Notes: generated by a model from the sequence alone, not told the origin. A DNA stretch of 64,000 nt from Paenibacillus monticola (GCF_009664975.1 NZ_WJXB01000003.1:434001-498000), one strand, 5' to 3'. Positions 38,220 through 48,119 are shown, numbered from the stretch's first letter. Made by a program: numbers and translations.

Positions 38220-39548
38220 TTACTTCTTCAATTCGCTGGGGCTGATTCCGTAGTATTTTTTGAAAATTTTGCTGAAATGCTCCGGTGATTCATAGCCCAC
38301 CCGCTCTGCTATTTCATACCGGCGTAAATCCGTATTGAGAATCAGCTCTCGACTTTCTTCCATCCGCAGCTTGATCACATATTCCCACAGGTTAAAGCCC
38401 GTATTCTTCTTGAATAGATAACTTAAGTAATTGGGGCTGACGTGATTCTTCTTGGCTACCTCATGAATGGTCAAGCCTTTTTGGGCATAGTTCTCATCAA
38501 TGTATTCCTTGGCCTTCTCCACGATCAGATTACTCCGAGTATGCAGTTCTTCTACCGACGGATCAGCCGTATAGTTATTCCAGTTGAAATCTCCATAGTA
38601 GAACACATAATGATCATTATGCTCTTTGTTCCAGAGAATGGCCTTGGAGGCCTGACGGTTCAGCACATCCATGAAAGATAAACCCTTGAGAATCTGGCTG
38701 ATTCCGATCACCGCGTGCAGATGTAAATATTTATGAATATTAAAATGCAGACTGCGGCCCAGCACATCAAGCCTATTGAGCTGACCGGACGAAGATTCTT
38801 CATAGCTCTTCTCATCCCACTGAATAATGACCGTAATTTCCTCTTCGGGAGAATAAAAGGCGATGGAGTTCCATTCCTGATCCATTAGCTCCTTGGCAAT
38901 GTTCAGGGTGGCATAACGCATTAATAGTTTATCTTGAGCATTATATTTAATCTCCTGAAGATCGTTTAGCAATGGGGCCTTAATCTTAATCACTGAGAAA
39001 AAAGGCCCCTGCAGGTTCAGGTCATCCAATTTGCCCAAATCAGCTTCATTAGTCAGCACGGAATCAGGATTGACGAGCAGTAGGTTCAACAGCTCGCTAT
39101 ACTCCGGAAGTGGCTCCTCTAGGCGAAAGTTCTCGCCAATCCCTGCCATGAAGGTTTCGAGCTCAGGTGAGGGTTTGTTCATCTTAAGCAGCACATTACG
39201 TACCGAATCCAGAAATTGCTCACTATTCAGCGGTTTGATTAAATAATCTTTGGCCCCCAGCCTTACAGCCATTTGTGCGTATTGAAAGGTCTCATGCGCT
39301 GAAATAACGATAGTCTGCACCCACGGTTTGGCCAGCTTGGCATGCTGCATTAGCTCAATGCCACTCATCGTACCCATCTGTATATCGGTGACGAGCAGGT
39401 CGATCTCCTCCATCCGAATACAGTCCAAGGCTTCAAAGCCACTGTGTGCAGTATAAATATGCTCGATATCCAGCCCAGATGAAGCTAACAGGCTGCTGAG
39501 TCCTTTACAAATCAACGGTTCATCATCCACAACCAGAATATTAAACAT
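38220..39548 (-). CDS. response regulator, YesN/AraC type (carbohydrate system 2)
   Basis: A 442-residue regulator. The receiver domain (about 1-120) has DDE, the phosphoacceptor in LLVTDIQMGTMSG (about 55) and the lysine in DYLIKPL. A long middle region (about 130-330) of the YesN kind is followed by an AraC helix-turn-helix pair (LTIHEVAKKNHVSPNYLSYLFK and IAERVGYESPEHFSKIFKKYYGISP). It follows the kinase gene by 15 nt. Probably activates the adjacent ABC genes and possibly the GH65 operon. Confidence 0.93.
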   Translation of the reverse strand: MFNILVVDDEPLICKGLSSLLASSGLDIEHIYTAHSGFEALDCIRMEEIDLLVTDIQMGTMSGIELMQHAKLAKPWVQTIVISAHETFQYAQMAVRLGAKDYLIKPLNSEQFLDSVRNVLLKMNKPSPELETFMAGIGENFRLEEPLPEYSELLNLLLVNPDSVLTNEADLGKLDDLNLQGPFFSVIKIKAPLLNDLQEIKYNAQDKLLMRYATLNIAKELMDQEWNSIAFYSPEEEITVIIQWDEKSYEESSSGQLNRLDVLGRSLHFNIHKYLHLHAVIGISQILKGLSFMDVLNRQASKAILWNKEHNDHYVFYYGDFNWNNYTADPSVEELHTRSNLIVEKAKEYIDENYAQKGLTIHEVAKKNHVSPNYLSYLFKKNTGFNLWEYVIKLRMEESRELILNTDLRRYEIAERVGYESPEHFSKIFKKYYGISPSELKK

Positions 39549-39563
39549 AGGCTAATCTCCTTT

Positions 39564-41357
39564 TCACTCTTGATTCTCCGCTTTCGGAAGTTTAACGGTT
39601 ACAATGGTTCCGCCTTCTTTACGCTGTGCATAGTCAATTCCATAACCCGATCCGAAATGTAGATGAATCCGCTGATTAATATTGCGAATACCATACCCGC
39701 TGGCGGGATTGGGACTCTCATCATTCAGAACAGCTTCAATGGCCATATAATCGACGGTTTTGTAGCCGTTGTCTTCGATTGTAATTCGGATGGTCTCCTC
39801 CTCAACGGAAGCACTGATGATGATTTCTCCATCCTCACCCATATTTTTGACACCGTGTATAATCGCATTTTCAATTAAGGGCTGCAGAGTGATTTTGGGA
39901 ATGAGATAGCTCTTCGCCTCCGGATGAATATTCCAAACTACCTCAAACACATAATCATAACGATGCTGCTGCAGCTTAATATAGGCAGTTGCATGCTCCA
40001 GCTCTTCTTCCAGCGTGATGAGTTCTCTTCCTCGGCTTAAACTGATCTTCATCAGCTTCGATAGCTCCTTGATCATCTCAGCGGATTCGACATTGCCTTC
40101 CAACGAGCTTTTCCAATAGATGCTTTCCAGGGTGTTATAGAGTAAATGCGGGTTAATCTGCTGATACAGCAGCTGCAGTTGCGACTCCTTCTGCTTGATC
40201 TCCATTTGATACTTATACATAATTAATCCGTTAAGTCGGCGAGCCATATCATAGGTGGAGGCAATCAGCACACTGACCTCATCATTGCTGCCTCTCCGTG
40301 GCGTCTCCGGCACCCGGTTGCCTGGTTCATACTTACGCACGAAAAAAGCCAGCTTCTGCAGCGGCGTCATTAACGACCGCCAGAAATAGGTAATAATAAT
40401 GAGCCCGAATACGGCGTAGGCGACGGTTATGTATTGAATGACCCGTTTCATTTCATTTTGCTGCTGCAAAAGTGCTTTTACGGGTATTTTATAGACTAGT
40501 TTCTGCCCCAGCGTATGGTTATTGTTGACAACATAAATAAAATCAGAAGTGATCACATCGACGGTTCCTTCGGGATCTCCTGCTTCGGCACTATCCGGCA
40601 ACGTGATAACTTCGCCTGTAGCATTGGTAGTAGAAGCGAGTACGCGATTATGCAGATCCGTCAAGTAAATCTCTCCTTCCGGAAGCGATATGGTTTGAAG
40701 GGACGCGCCGATTTTGGATTCCATTTTGGTAACAACGAGTACGCCGATCGTCTTTGCTCCTCTGTAAATATTATTGACTGCTCTTATGTACGTCAGCGTC
40801 TTCAAATTCTCGGCCCGCGGACTCAGCTTCTCCGCGAACATCAGGTACCCGTGGCCCTTTTGCTGCACAGCCTCTTCAAACCAGTACGGTTCCTCACCTT
40901 TGGAGAAAAAATAAACGCCCGCCTTCTTCACCTGCGGAAAGTTAGGGGCAAAAAAATAATAATCATCCGGATCATAGATATATAAGGAATAATAAATTCC
41001 ATCTCCCCGTTCGGCTCCCTGCGAATAGCTGGCCAACAGCTTCTCAATCGTTTCATATCGCATCACCCGCTCCAATATCGGATCGGTGCCGGTCATATTG
41101 ATCTGTTGTATTAGGGGATTCTGGATTACGGTGGTAGTGATTTTGTTAACCGTATCGATATCCCTGCTGATAATGGTGAAATTCTGCTTGTTCAGCTCCA
41201 CATAAGCATTCGTGACATGGCGCTTGAGAATCTGCTCTGCCTTCATATTGCCGTAGCTGTTCAGAATCAGAATAGGGGAGATCATAATTAGAAACAGCAG
41301 GATCAACTGCTGCTTAACGTTCAGCTTTACAATGGGTTTAATTAGCCCAGACCACAT
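39564..41357 (-). CDS. sensor histidine kinase, YesM type (carbohydrate system 2)
   Basis: A 597-residue kinase with transmembrane helices at about 17-38 and 300-322 flanking an extracellular sensor domain. A HAMP-like region follows, then the phosphoacceptor histidine in QQINPHLLYNTLESIYW (about 405) and an ATPase domain with LQPLIENAIIHG and EDNG. ATG 41357 has GGAGG with a 9-nt spacer; ATG 41363 is too close. First gene of the system 2 operon. Confidence 0.93.
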   Translation of the reverse strand: MWSGLIKPIVKLNVKQQLILLFLIMISPILILNSYGNMKAEQILKRHVTNAYVELNKQNFTIISRDIDTVNKITTTVIQNPLIQQINMTGTDPILERVMRYETIEKLLASYSQGAERGDGIYYSLYIYDPDDYYFFAPNFPQVKKAGVYFFSKGEEPYWFEEAVQQKGHGYLMFAEKLSPRAENLKTLTYIRAVNNIYRGAKTIGVLVVTKMESKIGASLQTISLPEGEIYLTDLHNRVLASTTNATGEVITLPDSAEAGDPEGTVDVITSDFIYVVNNNHTLGQKLVYKIPVKALLQQQNEMKRVIQYITVAYAVFGLIIITYFWRSLMTPLQKLAFFVRKYEPGNRVPETPRRGSNDEVSVLIASTYDMARRLNGLIMYKYQMEIKQKESQLQLLYQQINPHLLYNTLESIYWKSSLEGNVESAEMIKELSKLMKISLSRGRELITLEEELEHATAYIKLQQHRYDYVFEVVWNIHPEAKSYLIPKITLQPLIENAIIHGVKNMGEDGEIIISASVEEETIRITIEDNGYKTVDYMAIEAVLNDESPNPASGYGIRNINQRIHLHFGSGYGIDYAQRKEGGTIVTVKLPKAENQE

Positions 41358-41503
41358 CTGCATACACCTCCGGCTTCAATAATATATCAAAATGACAACC
41401 GCTTACATATGTTTATTTTAAAGTTTATTATGGTTATTTGTATGCAGTTTTGTTTGTTGGCAGGTAAGTTAGTGAGGTCATCAAAGTGTCATTACAAGGA
41501 AAC

Positions 41504-41606
41504 TTTGGACTTCCGGCCGCTGTTGTCTCCAGATTTTCTGATTTAACCGCTCTTAGCGGATAAAATCCGGAGACAAAGGCGGACGCTAACGCTCCTCCAG
41601 TTCCAA
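41504..41606. repeat. MITE-like foldback repeat, family R2, core only
   Basis: The 103-bp core runs from TTTGGACTTCCGGCCGC to GTTCCAAA and is closely similar to the cores of the elements at 43.3 and 49.4 kb. It folds back on itself (TTGTCTCC.. with GGAGACAA and CCGC/GCGG at the tip). The terminal inverted repeats seen in the other two copies are not visible. Confidence 0.8.
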
Positions 41607-41650
41607 ATTCCCTCTCCATGACTTTCTCCCCTCTCTAAAAAAACCGCAAC

Positions 41651-41696
41651 CAAAAAAGGACTGGAGCGCCGATAAAAGGCGTCTCCAATCCTTTAG
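41651..41696 (-). terminator. rho-independent terminator of the GH65 operon
   Basis: On the minus strand a long stem (AAAGGATTGGAGACGCC with GGCGCTCCAGTCCTTT) is followed by a T run. It ends the operon after the esterase and separates it from the system 2 kinase promoter. Confidence 0.88.
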
Positions 41697-41703
41697 GAGA
41701 AAT

Positions 41704-42510
41704 CTATAATTCTTTTTTAGTGTAGCCGTTCATGCGGAGCCATGACGCGCAGGCATCGGTCCAGCCTTTGGTATGGGGTTCTTCCTCGGCCATTCCGAGT
41801 CCATGTATGCCATGCGCATAGATATGAAGGTCGAACGGAATTTCATGACGCCGGAGCGCAGCGGCGAAGAGTAAACTATTCTCGACTGGCACTGCCTCGT
41901 CATCCGAGGTATGCCAGAGGAAGGTCGGCGGAGTATCCGAGCTAACCTGAAGCTCGCTACTTAATTTCCCCACCAAATCCTTGTCCGGATGGACACCGAG
42001 CAAGTTTTCTTTTGACCCTTGATGAACATACGAATCATTCATTGAGATGACTGGGTAGCACAGGATCAACAGATCCGGGCGGCTGGACAGCTTTTCCACG
42101 GGTTCGTCTGCCTTAGCATCCCCATTATCGAACAGTACACCTGCGGTAGAGGCCAAATGTCCTCCCGCCGAGAAACCAAGAATTCCTACTCTCGCCGGAT
42201 CAATTCCGTATTCTTCTGCGTGAAGACGAACGGTACGGATCGCTCTTTGCGCGTCTTGGAGAGCTCTTGGATATTGGTAGGGTGCCACCCGGTAACGCAG
42301 CACAAATGCTGATATCCCCAGACTATTTAACCATTCTGCTATTGGCTCTCCTTCATGATCCGCACGCATAAAGTACGCTCCACCTGGACAGACCACTATT
42401 GCAGCATTGCCTTTTCCTTCTACTAAATAAGGAGTAATAGCCGGACTATCCTCGATACTTGTACCCATTGCTCCTGGGGCACCCTCTGGCCATAATAATG
42501 TCGTCTCCAT
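41704..42510 (-). CDS. alpha/beta hydrolase, carbohydrate-esterase-like
   Basis: A 268-residue cytosolic esterase-type enzyme without a signal peptide. The oxyanion motif is CPGGAYFMRADHEGEP (about 40), the nucleophile elbow GFSAGGHLAS (about 117), and acid and histidine lie in HTSDDEAVPVENS and YAHGIHGLG. The pattern fits the BD-FAE/xylan-esterase-like group. As the last gene of the GH65/pgmB operon it may remove acyl groups from imported oligosaccharides, which is inference. Three ATG codons in a row open the gene; the third has the best spacing from GAGGGA. Confidence 0.85.
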   Translation of the reverse strand: METTLLWPEGAPGAMGTSIEDSPAITPYLVEGKGNAAIVVCPGGAYFMRADHEGEPIAEWLNSLGISAFVLRYRVAPYQYPRALQDAQRAIRTVRLHAEEYGIDPARVGILGFSAGGHLASTAGVLFDNGDAKADEPVEKLSSRPDLLILCYPVISMNDSYVHQGSKENLLGVHPDKDLVGKLSSELQVSSDTPPTFLWHTSDDEAVPVENSLLFAAALRRHEIPFDLHIYAHGIHGLGMAEEEPHTKGWTDACASWLRMNGYTKKEL

Positions 42511-42573
42511 CATCATCCCTCATGCTTTCCTTCTATTATAGATGAATTATTCTTGAGGGAAATATTCCCTCGA

Positions 42574-43224
42574 TTAATTCAGTCTATCAAGACCTTCCAG
42601 CACATGCAATCCTGCAACGACAAGATCAGCATCCTTTAGAATTTCCGGCCTGCCAATTCCAACTACCTGCATTCCGGCTGCTTTGGCCGCTTGCACTCCT
42701 GCTTCTGCGTCCTCGAACACAACGCAGTCTACTGGCTGTAACGCAAGTTCTGCGCAGGCGATAAGAAATACTTCCGGGTCCGGCTTCGCGCGGGATACCT
42801 TATTACCATCAACTATCGAATCGAACAATTCTGCGATGTTCAGCTTATCTAGAATGAACATTGCATTCTTGCTGGCTGAACCGAGCGCAATACCCACTCC
42901 GCGAGCTCTAAGTCCTATTAAATAATCCTTTACACCAGGCAGCAACTCTGACTCATTCAATGTGGAGATGTACTCTACGTATAGTTTATTTTTCTTGTCT
43001 GCCATAACGAGCTTATCTTCTTCTGAAAAATCTTGGCCACCCACCTCCAATAAAATATCCAGTGAGCGCATCCGGCTCACGCCCTTGAGTCGTTCGTTAT
43101 GCTCCTCAGTAAACGCAAAGCCAAGCTCATCGGCAAGCTTCGCCCAAGCAAGATAATGATATTTGGCGGTATCGACGATGACACCGTCAAGATCAAAGAT
43201 GGCGCCTCTCATAGTTTGCAGCAT
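42574..43224 (-). CDS. pgmB: beta-phosphoglucomutase
   Basis: A HAD-family enzyme converting beta-glucose 1-phosphate to glucose 6-phosphate. The nucleophile/acid pair is in FDLDGVIVDT (about 10-19), the cap recognition motif is LKGVSRMRSLDILLE, and other HAD motifs are GSASKN and VFEDAEAGVQAAKAAGM. The 216-residue length is typical. It follows two GH65 genes, whose phosphorolysis would supply beta-glucose 1-phosphate, so the enzymes form one pathway. A MITE-like element lies between it and GH65. Confidence 0.95.
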   Translation of the reverse strand: MLQTMRGAIFDLDGVIVDTAKYHYLAWAKLADELGFAFTEEHNERLKGVSRMRSLDILLEVGGQDFSEEDKLVMADKKNKLYVEYISTLNESELLPGVKDYLIGLRARGVGIALGSASKNAMFILDKLNIAELFDSIVDGNKVSRAKPDPEVFLIACAELALQPVDCVVFEDAEAGVQAAKAAGMQVVGIGRPEILKDADLVVAGLHVLEGLDRLN

Positions 43225-43260
43225 GGACTCACGTATCCTCTCTGTTTATATATTCAGCGC

Positions 43261-43514
43261 TATATAAGTTAAACTTAGATTTCCCTAAAACGGCTTTAAT
43301 CGTAACTGCGGTGAATATTTGGACTTACGGCCGCTGTTGTCTCCAGATTTCTTGATTTATTCCACTCTTAGCGGATGAAATCCGAAAACTGCTTATGCTT
43401 ACGATGCGAGCTTTCCTACGGAAAGCTTGTGGGCGGTCGCTATCGCTCCTACAGTTCCAAAATCCCCCTCCGTTACTGCTGCCTTTTCTTATGTTATTTA
43501 GTTCATCTTATATA
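43261..43514. repeat. MITE-like element, family R2, with terminal inverted repeats
   Basis: The element of about 254 bp is bounded by TATATAAGTTAAAC (43261-43274) and, inverted, TATATAAGATGAAC (43501-43514), 12 of 14 identical. Its core matches those at 41.5 and 49.4 kb. It carries an extra segment of about 42 bp (around 43391-43432) with its own AGCTTTCC/GGAAAGCT hairpin. It ends 1 bp before the stop codon of the GH65 gene. No transposase is encoded. Confidence 0.85.
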
Positions 43515-43515
43515 G

Positions 43516-45816
43516 CTATACTGAGGCCGCTTCCAAACGCAGCCGCAGTTGCGCACCTGGGTGGCAGAGTTCAGGCTGCCCATCTTGTATTGTGAAGGCT
43601 AAATCTTCACGATTGCTTGCGGCGGCTGAAACTGTAACTTCATCGCGGCTGATATGCAGCCTAAAGCTTCCGCCCCGTAGAACAACTGGCAGTTCCACAG
43701 ATTGCCACTGTTTGGGCAACGATGGATGGATATGGACGGTCTCCCCGTCAAAATAAAGTCCCGCGAAGCCTAACACCGCAGCCATCCAGGCACCGCCGTT
43801 CGCGGCAGGATGGGTTCCGCCAATATAGAGGTCACCTACATATTGCTTCGACACTCCGGTCAGATCAACGGTAGCCGTCCGCATAAAATACGGATATCCC
43901 CAATCGGGAGAACCGATATCGGCAGCGACCAGCGCATAGATGCAAGGACTGAGACTGGACCCATGCTCCGTACGCGGTTCGTAGAATTCCCAGTTCGCTT
44001 TTTTCACAGCTTTAGTGAAGGAATGCTTAAATAGGTTGAGCATCAAGACAATATCCGCCTGCTTCAGAATCGTGGTTGTGGTTGCCAGCCCGTTGCCGCC
44101 GCCCCAATACTCATGCTTGTTAATCACTCGCGATTTCAGCTCAGCCAGTGTTACCTCCTCCAGCTTGTGATAACGGTCGAATTGTTCAATGATGAGACTT
44201 TCAGGGTCTGGTTGCGGAACATAAAAGCTATCCAGCATGGCTTCGAATTCTGCCAGATAGGGTCCAGCACTGAACTGTGCAGATAAATCCCGGTAGGCTT
44301 CCGGATATTTCTCTTTCAACAGCTCTGCCGTCCGCATCGCAATTTCTAGTGTCTCCTTAACTAGGGCATTGGTAAAAGCATTATTGTTTACGCGCTCATG
44401 ATATTCATCCGGACCGGTGACATCGAGAATTTCGTAGCGCTCTTTTACCGAATTGTAATAGGCATAAGAATAGAAGAAACGGGCGCATTCCCAGACAACC
44501 TCGGCCCCTCCGTCCAGCAGCAAAGAATCATCGCCGGTAAATTGTACATATTGCCAGATTCCATGCACAACATCTGCACTGATATGAACCTGCTTATCCC
44601 GGAAAAAGGTGCGCATGGGCCGGCCGGTGAAAACATCATTCACATTGAATAAAGTACAAGCATCATCCCCTGTGTCCTGGCTTTCCCAAGCATAAAAAGC
44701 ACCCAAGAAACCATATTCCGCCGCTTTGCGCCGCGCCCCGTCCAGCGTATGAATACGGTACATCATCAAATTACGGGCAATACCCGGATCACTATGCAGG
44801 AAAAAGGGCAGCATGAACATTTCAGTATCCCAGAACACTGCACCTTTATACACCTGACCCGATAATCCCCGGGCTGGGATTGACACCTTCTCCGATTCAG
44901 CCGGGGCGATAATCAGCAGCTGATAAATACTGTATCTTAGTGCAAACTGTGCTTCCTCATCGCCTTCGATAATCACATCACTGTGAGACCATCTATCCTC
45001 CCACAGCTGACGGTGGTTGTTCAAGAGCACTGCATAGCCCTGCGCTTGAGCGGAGCGGACAGCATGTACTGCTGCCTCAATAGGAGTTGGAGTATCTCCG
45101 GCATTAAGAGCATCCAGCCCCGTATATACCGCGACATATTTATACCACTCATAGGTCTCTCCTGCCCGGACTTCAACAGAAATTCGCCGTAAAGCTTTAC
45201 CTTCGTCGATCTGCTGCTCTCCGAAGCTGAACACTGCTTGTTCGGCTACAACAACCGGGATTTTCAATTCTCCTGTAATTGCAGATGTAATTAGTACATC
45301 CTTCTCCAACTGCTCCTGCAGCTCAAAAAGATGAGGGCCATTAATATCCCATACCTTGCCGTCAATCCCCGTCTCGATAACAATCCGGCAGTCACGCGTA
45401 CTGTGGATACTCAGCCTGCTTACCAGCAGATGTTGATTATCCAGACTTGCAAAGCGCTCTGCGCTGAAGGTCAATAATCCCCCTTCAGGCAAGTTGTACA
45501 CGGTCTCCCGGCAGTGGACCGCGCTGCGGATATCAAGCTCCTGTACATGGCTTGCCACTTCAGAGTCCAACACCGTAAGGTCCTCGCCGTCACAGGCTAT
45601 TGAAGTATACAGACCATTTGGTGCATTCACAGGCTCCCGCCACTTGTCGCCAGCCTTGTCATAAAGACCGGCCAGTGTAACCGCAACAAGCTGTTCCTTG
45701 CCAAACTCCTCCAGCGTACCGCGATATCCCATGTAGCCGTTGCCGATCATATATTTGTTCCCGTTAGTCGTCACCAGATCCTTATCAAAATGAGTGTCTC
45801 TAGTACTCCAGCTCAA
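43516..45816 (-). CDS. glycoside hydrolase family 65 phosphorylase, copy B
   Basis: A 766-residue GH65 enzyme, probably an inverting disaccharide phosphorylase releasing beta-glucose 1-phosphate. The N-terminal beta-sandwich (about 1-270) is followed by the (alpha/alpha)6 barrel with GAVFWDTEMFMLPFFLHSDP, the catalytic acid Glu in TGPDEYHERVNNN (about 480), and the KQADIV phosphate/substrate region (about 590), then a C-terminal beta domain. Its start codon overlaps the stop of copy A by 4 nt. The acceptor (maltose, kojibiose, nigerose or other) cannot be read from sequence by eye. Confidence 0.92.
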   Translation of the reverse strand: MSWSTRDTHFDKDLVTTNGNKYMIGNGYMGYRGTLEEFGKEQLVAVTLAGLYDKAGDKWREPVNAPNGLYTSIACDGEDLTVLDSEVASHVQELDIRSAVHCRETVYNLPEGGLLTFSAERFASLDNQHLLVSRLSIHSTRDCRIVIETGIDGKVWDINGPHLFELQEQLEKDVLITSAITGELKIPVVVAEQAVFSFGEQQIDEGKALRRISVEVRAGETYEWYKYVAVYTGLDALNAGDTPTPIEAAVHAVRSAQAQGYAVLLNNHRQLWEDRWSHSDVIIEGDEEAQFALRYSIYQLLIIAPAESEKVSIPARGLSGQVYKGAVFWDTEMFMLPFFLHSDPGIARNLMMYRIHTLDGARRKAAEYGFLGAFYAWESQDTGDDACTLFNVNDVFTGRPMRTFFRDKQVHISADVVHGIWQYVQFTGDDSLLLDGGAEVVWECARFFYSYAYYNSVKERYEILDVTGPDEYHERVNNNAFTNALVKETLEIAMRTAELLKEKYPEAYRDLSAQFSAGPYLAEFEAMLDSFYVPQPDPESLIIEQFDRYHKLEEVTLAELKSRVINKHEYWGGGNGLATTTTILKQADIVLMLNLFKHSFTKAVKKANWEFYEPRTEHGSSLSPCIYALVAADIGSPDWGYPYFMRTATVDLTGVSKQYVGDLYIGGTHPAANGGAWMAAVLGFAGLYFDGETVHIHPSLPKQWQSVELPVVLRGGSFRLHISRDEVTVSAAASNREDLAFTIQDGQPELCHPGAQLRLRLEAASV

Positions 45817-48119
45817 CCTGCCAACATCCCTTCGCCCAGCGGAAGCACCGTACCGGAGTCATCCACCTTAATCTGCTGCCCATAGACAATTACTTCGGTA
45901 CTCCCACCACTAATTGCACTAAGTTTCACTGTCGTTTGGTCAACGACAATACGGAGCAGCACTTCTTCGTACAACACCTGAAAGCTGTAAGAGCTCCAAC
46001 GCTCCGGCAAAGTGGGCTGGAAGGATAACCGTTCTCCATCCGAGCGCATACCGCCAAAGCCATACACAATGTTCATCCAGGCTGCCGCAATGGAAGTAGT
46101 ATGCAGCCCTTCCCGGGTATTGCGGTTATAGTTATCCAGATCAAGGCGTGTTGCGAACTCGAAGAAATTGTATGCCTCCTCATGCTTGTCAATTTCACTG
46201 GCGAGAATGGAGTGAATGGAAGGTGACAGGGATGACTCATGAATGCATCTTGGCTCGTAATATTCATAATTGGCAATTTTGGCTTCCTTGGAGAATTGCC
46301 CACTATATAAGAACATAAACATCAGCACATCCGGCTGTTTAATCATGTCATAACGATACAGGCGATCGTAAGACCAGTTCGAGTAGAGTGGGAACTCGGT
46401 CACTGGAATAGAATGAATATCAAGATGCGGCATATCAAAAAATCCATCATGCTCCTCATACACACCGCTGATCTCGTCCAGAGGAATCCGCATATGCTGC
46501 GCTTTGGAACTCCAATCCCCCAGTTCTTCTTCGCGCAGTGCAGTTCGGGCAACAACCTCGGCATATTCAGCTGGAGCTTGTTCTTTCATCACACGGAGGG
46601 TATCCAGCGTGTATTCAAATGATTTTTGGGCCATTAGATTGATATAACAATTATTGTTAACCATCAGTTGGAACTCGTCGGGGCCCATTACGCCAAAATA
46701 GCCGTATTCCCCGGTCCGCTGCCCCCATTGTCCACGGGTGGCATAGAAACGGCTGATCTGGATCAACATTTCTGCACCTTTACTGTACAGGAATGCTTGA
46801 TCACCTGTATTTTTGACGTAATGCCAGATTCCGTAGGAAACCGCTGTGCCGACATGCAACTGCAGATTGGAATGCTGCCACAGATCACAGCTTTCCGTTC
46901 CATCAATCGTAGCAATTGGATAACAGGCGCCTTCACAATCTACATCTTTGGCACGCTCCATAGCTTCAGCCAAGGTCTTATATCTGAATTCCAGCAAGCT
47001 GCGGGCTGCCTTAGGATTGTTAAACATGTAGAAGGGAAGACAATAGGATTCTGTATCCCAGAAGGCCAGGCCACGATAGGCTTCACCCGTCAGCCCTTTA
47101 GCTCCAATGTTGAAGCCTGGATGATCGCCATGATAGGTCTGATAGAGCTGGAAGATGCAAAAACGAATTCCCTGCTGATTCTCGGGATCTCCCTCAATGT
47201 TGATATCGCTTGTCTCCCAAATTCTGCTCCAATAGTCAGCCTGTTCCGCAAGCACCGCAGTCTCGTCCAGCTTGCCAGCAGCTGCAGCAAGCTCCATGCC
47301 TTCGTTCCATAGCTCATCTGCTGTCCGGGTAGAATTGCTATCTGCACAGTTGACCACAAACTTCGTATAATAGGTTGTCTCTGCCTGCGACAGCTTTAAG
47401 CTGAAGCTCTGTCCGATAAATTTATCCCGCTCAATGCGGGTAGTCTGGAGGGGTTGCGGCGATTGCAGTGCAAAACCGGAAAAGAGCTTATTGCCGGTAT
47501 GGATCGTACTGGCCATAATCCCTGTTACTGTGCCTTCCTCAGCGCTGTGGAGGCTGTTCCACATATTCTCGCCGCGTTCCTCATGAATGATGCCAAAATC
47601 AAGACCGGTACATACCTCTACACTTCCCGAGAAATTGAGTGGCTGAAAGGCTACCTGCTGCAAGCCCAAATGTGAGAGGGTCATGCTGACCATTCGCGTA
47701 AAGGTAACCTTCAGGCTTTTACCATTCTCCAGATGCCATACGAACTCGCGCTGGTAGGTTCCACTGCGAAAATCCAATCTGCGTGAATAGTCTGATATCG
47801 TGCTCTTCGCCAGATCAAGCTGCTCTCCATCCACAGTAATACGGGTATAGAGCCAGTCGACTGCATTCACCATATAGCGCAGAGAACGAATAATGCCTTT
47901 ATAATGATTGCCAATCTCAAGTTGTTCATTTAATCCATTGAAATAGCTGCCCAGCAAGGAATCTCCACCGTAGCCTTCTTCAGCATATCCTCGCACACCC
48001 ATGTACTCATTTCCCAACGAAAAAATGGATTCAGAGGTCCGATTCCGCTCCGGATCAAAGCCCTCTTCAATAATTGCCCACGGATCGACCTTTAAATATT
48101 TGTCTGCCACTTTAGCCAT
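45813..48119 (-). CDS. glycoside hydrolase family 65 phosphorylase, copy A
   Basis: A 768-residue GH65 enzyme and the first gene of the operon. The barrel has GLAFWDTESYCLPFYMFNNP, a catalytic Glu in MGPDEFQLMVNNN (about 480; Phe-Gln replaces the Tyr-His of copy B), and IKQPDVLMF. The divergence around the catalytic loop argues that the two enzymes act on different linkages or acceptors and are not a recent duplication. A secreted step is absent, so substrate must be imported, probably by system 2 next door. Confidence 0.92.
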   Translation of the reverse strand: MAKVADKYLKVDPWAIIEEGFDPERNRTSESIFSLGNEYMGVRGYAEEGYGGDSLLGSYFNGLNEQLEIGNHYKGIIRSLRYMVNAVDWLYTRITVDGEQLDLAKSTISDYSRRLDFRSGTYQREFVWHLENGKSLKVTFTRMVSMTLSHLGLQQVAFQPLNFSGSVEVCTGLDFGIIHEERGENMWNSLHSAEEGTVTGIMASTIHTGNKLFSGFALQSPQPLQTTRIERDKFIGQSFSLKLSQAETTYYTKFVVNCADSNSTRTADELWNEGMELAAAAGKLDETAVLAEQADYWSRIWETSDINIEGDPENQQGIRFCIFQLYQTYHGDHPGFNIGAKGLTGEAYRGLAFWDTESYCLPFYMFNNPKAARSLLEFRYKTLAEAMERAKDVDCEGACYPIATIDGTESCDLWQHSNLQLHVGTAVSYGIWHYVKNTGDQAFLYSKGAEMLIQISRFYATRGQWGQRTGEYGYFGVMGPDEFQLMVNNNCYINLMAQKSFEYTLDTLRVMKEQAPAEYAEVVARTALREEELGDWSSKAQHMRIPLDEISGVYEEHDGFFDMPHLDIHSIPVTEFPLYSNWSYDRLYRYDMIKQPDVLMFMFLYSGQFSKEAKIANYEYYEPRCIHESSLSPSIHSILASEIDKHEEAYNFFEFATRLDLDNYNRNTREGLHTTSIAAAWMNIVYGFGGMRSDGERLSFQPTLPERWSSYSFQVLYEEVLLRIVVDQTTVKLSAISGGSTEVIVYGQQIKVDDSGTVLPLGEGMLAG

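Noticed and set aside
41364..41420. cre-like site before the system 2 kinase
   Set aside because: TGTAAGCGGTTGTCA has one base too many in the centre and fails the consensus at two positions.
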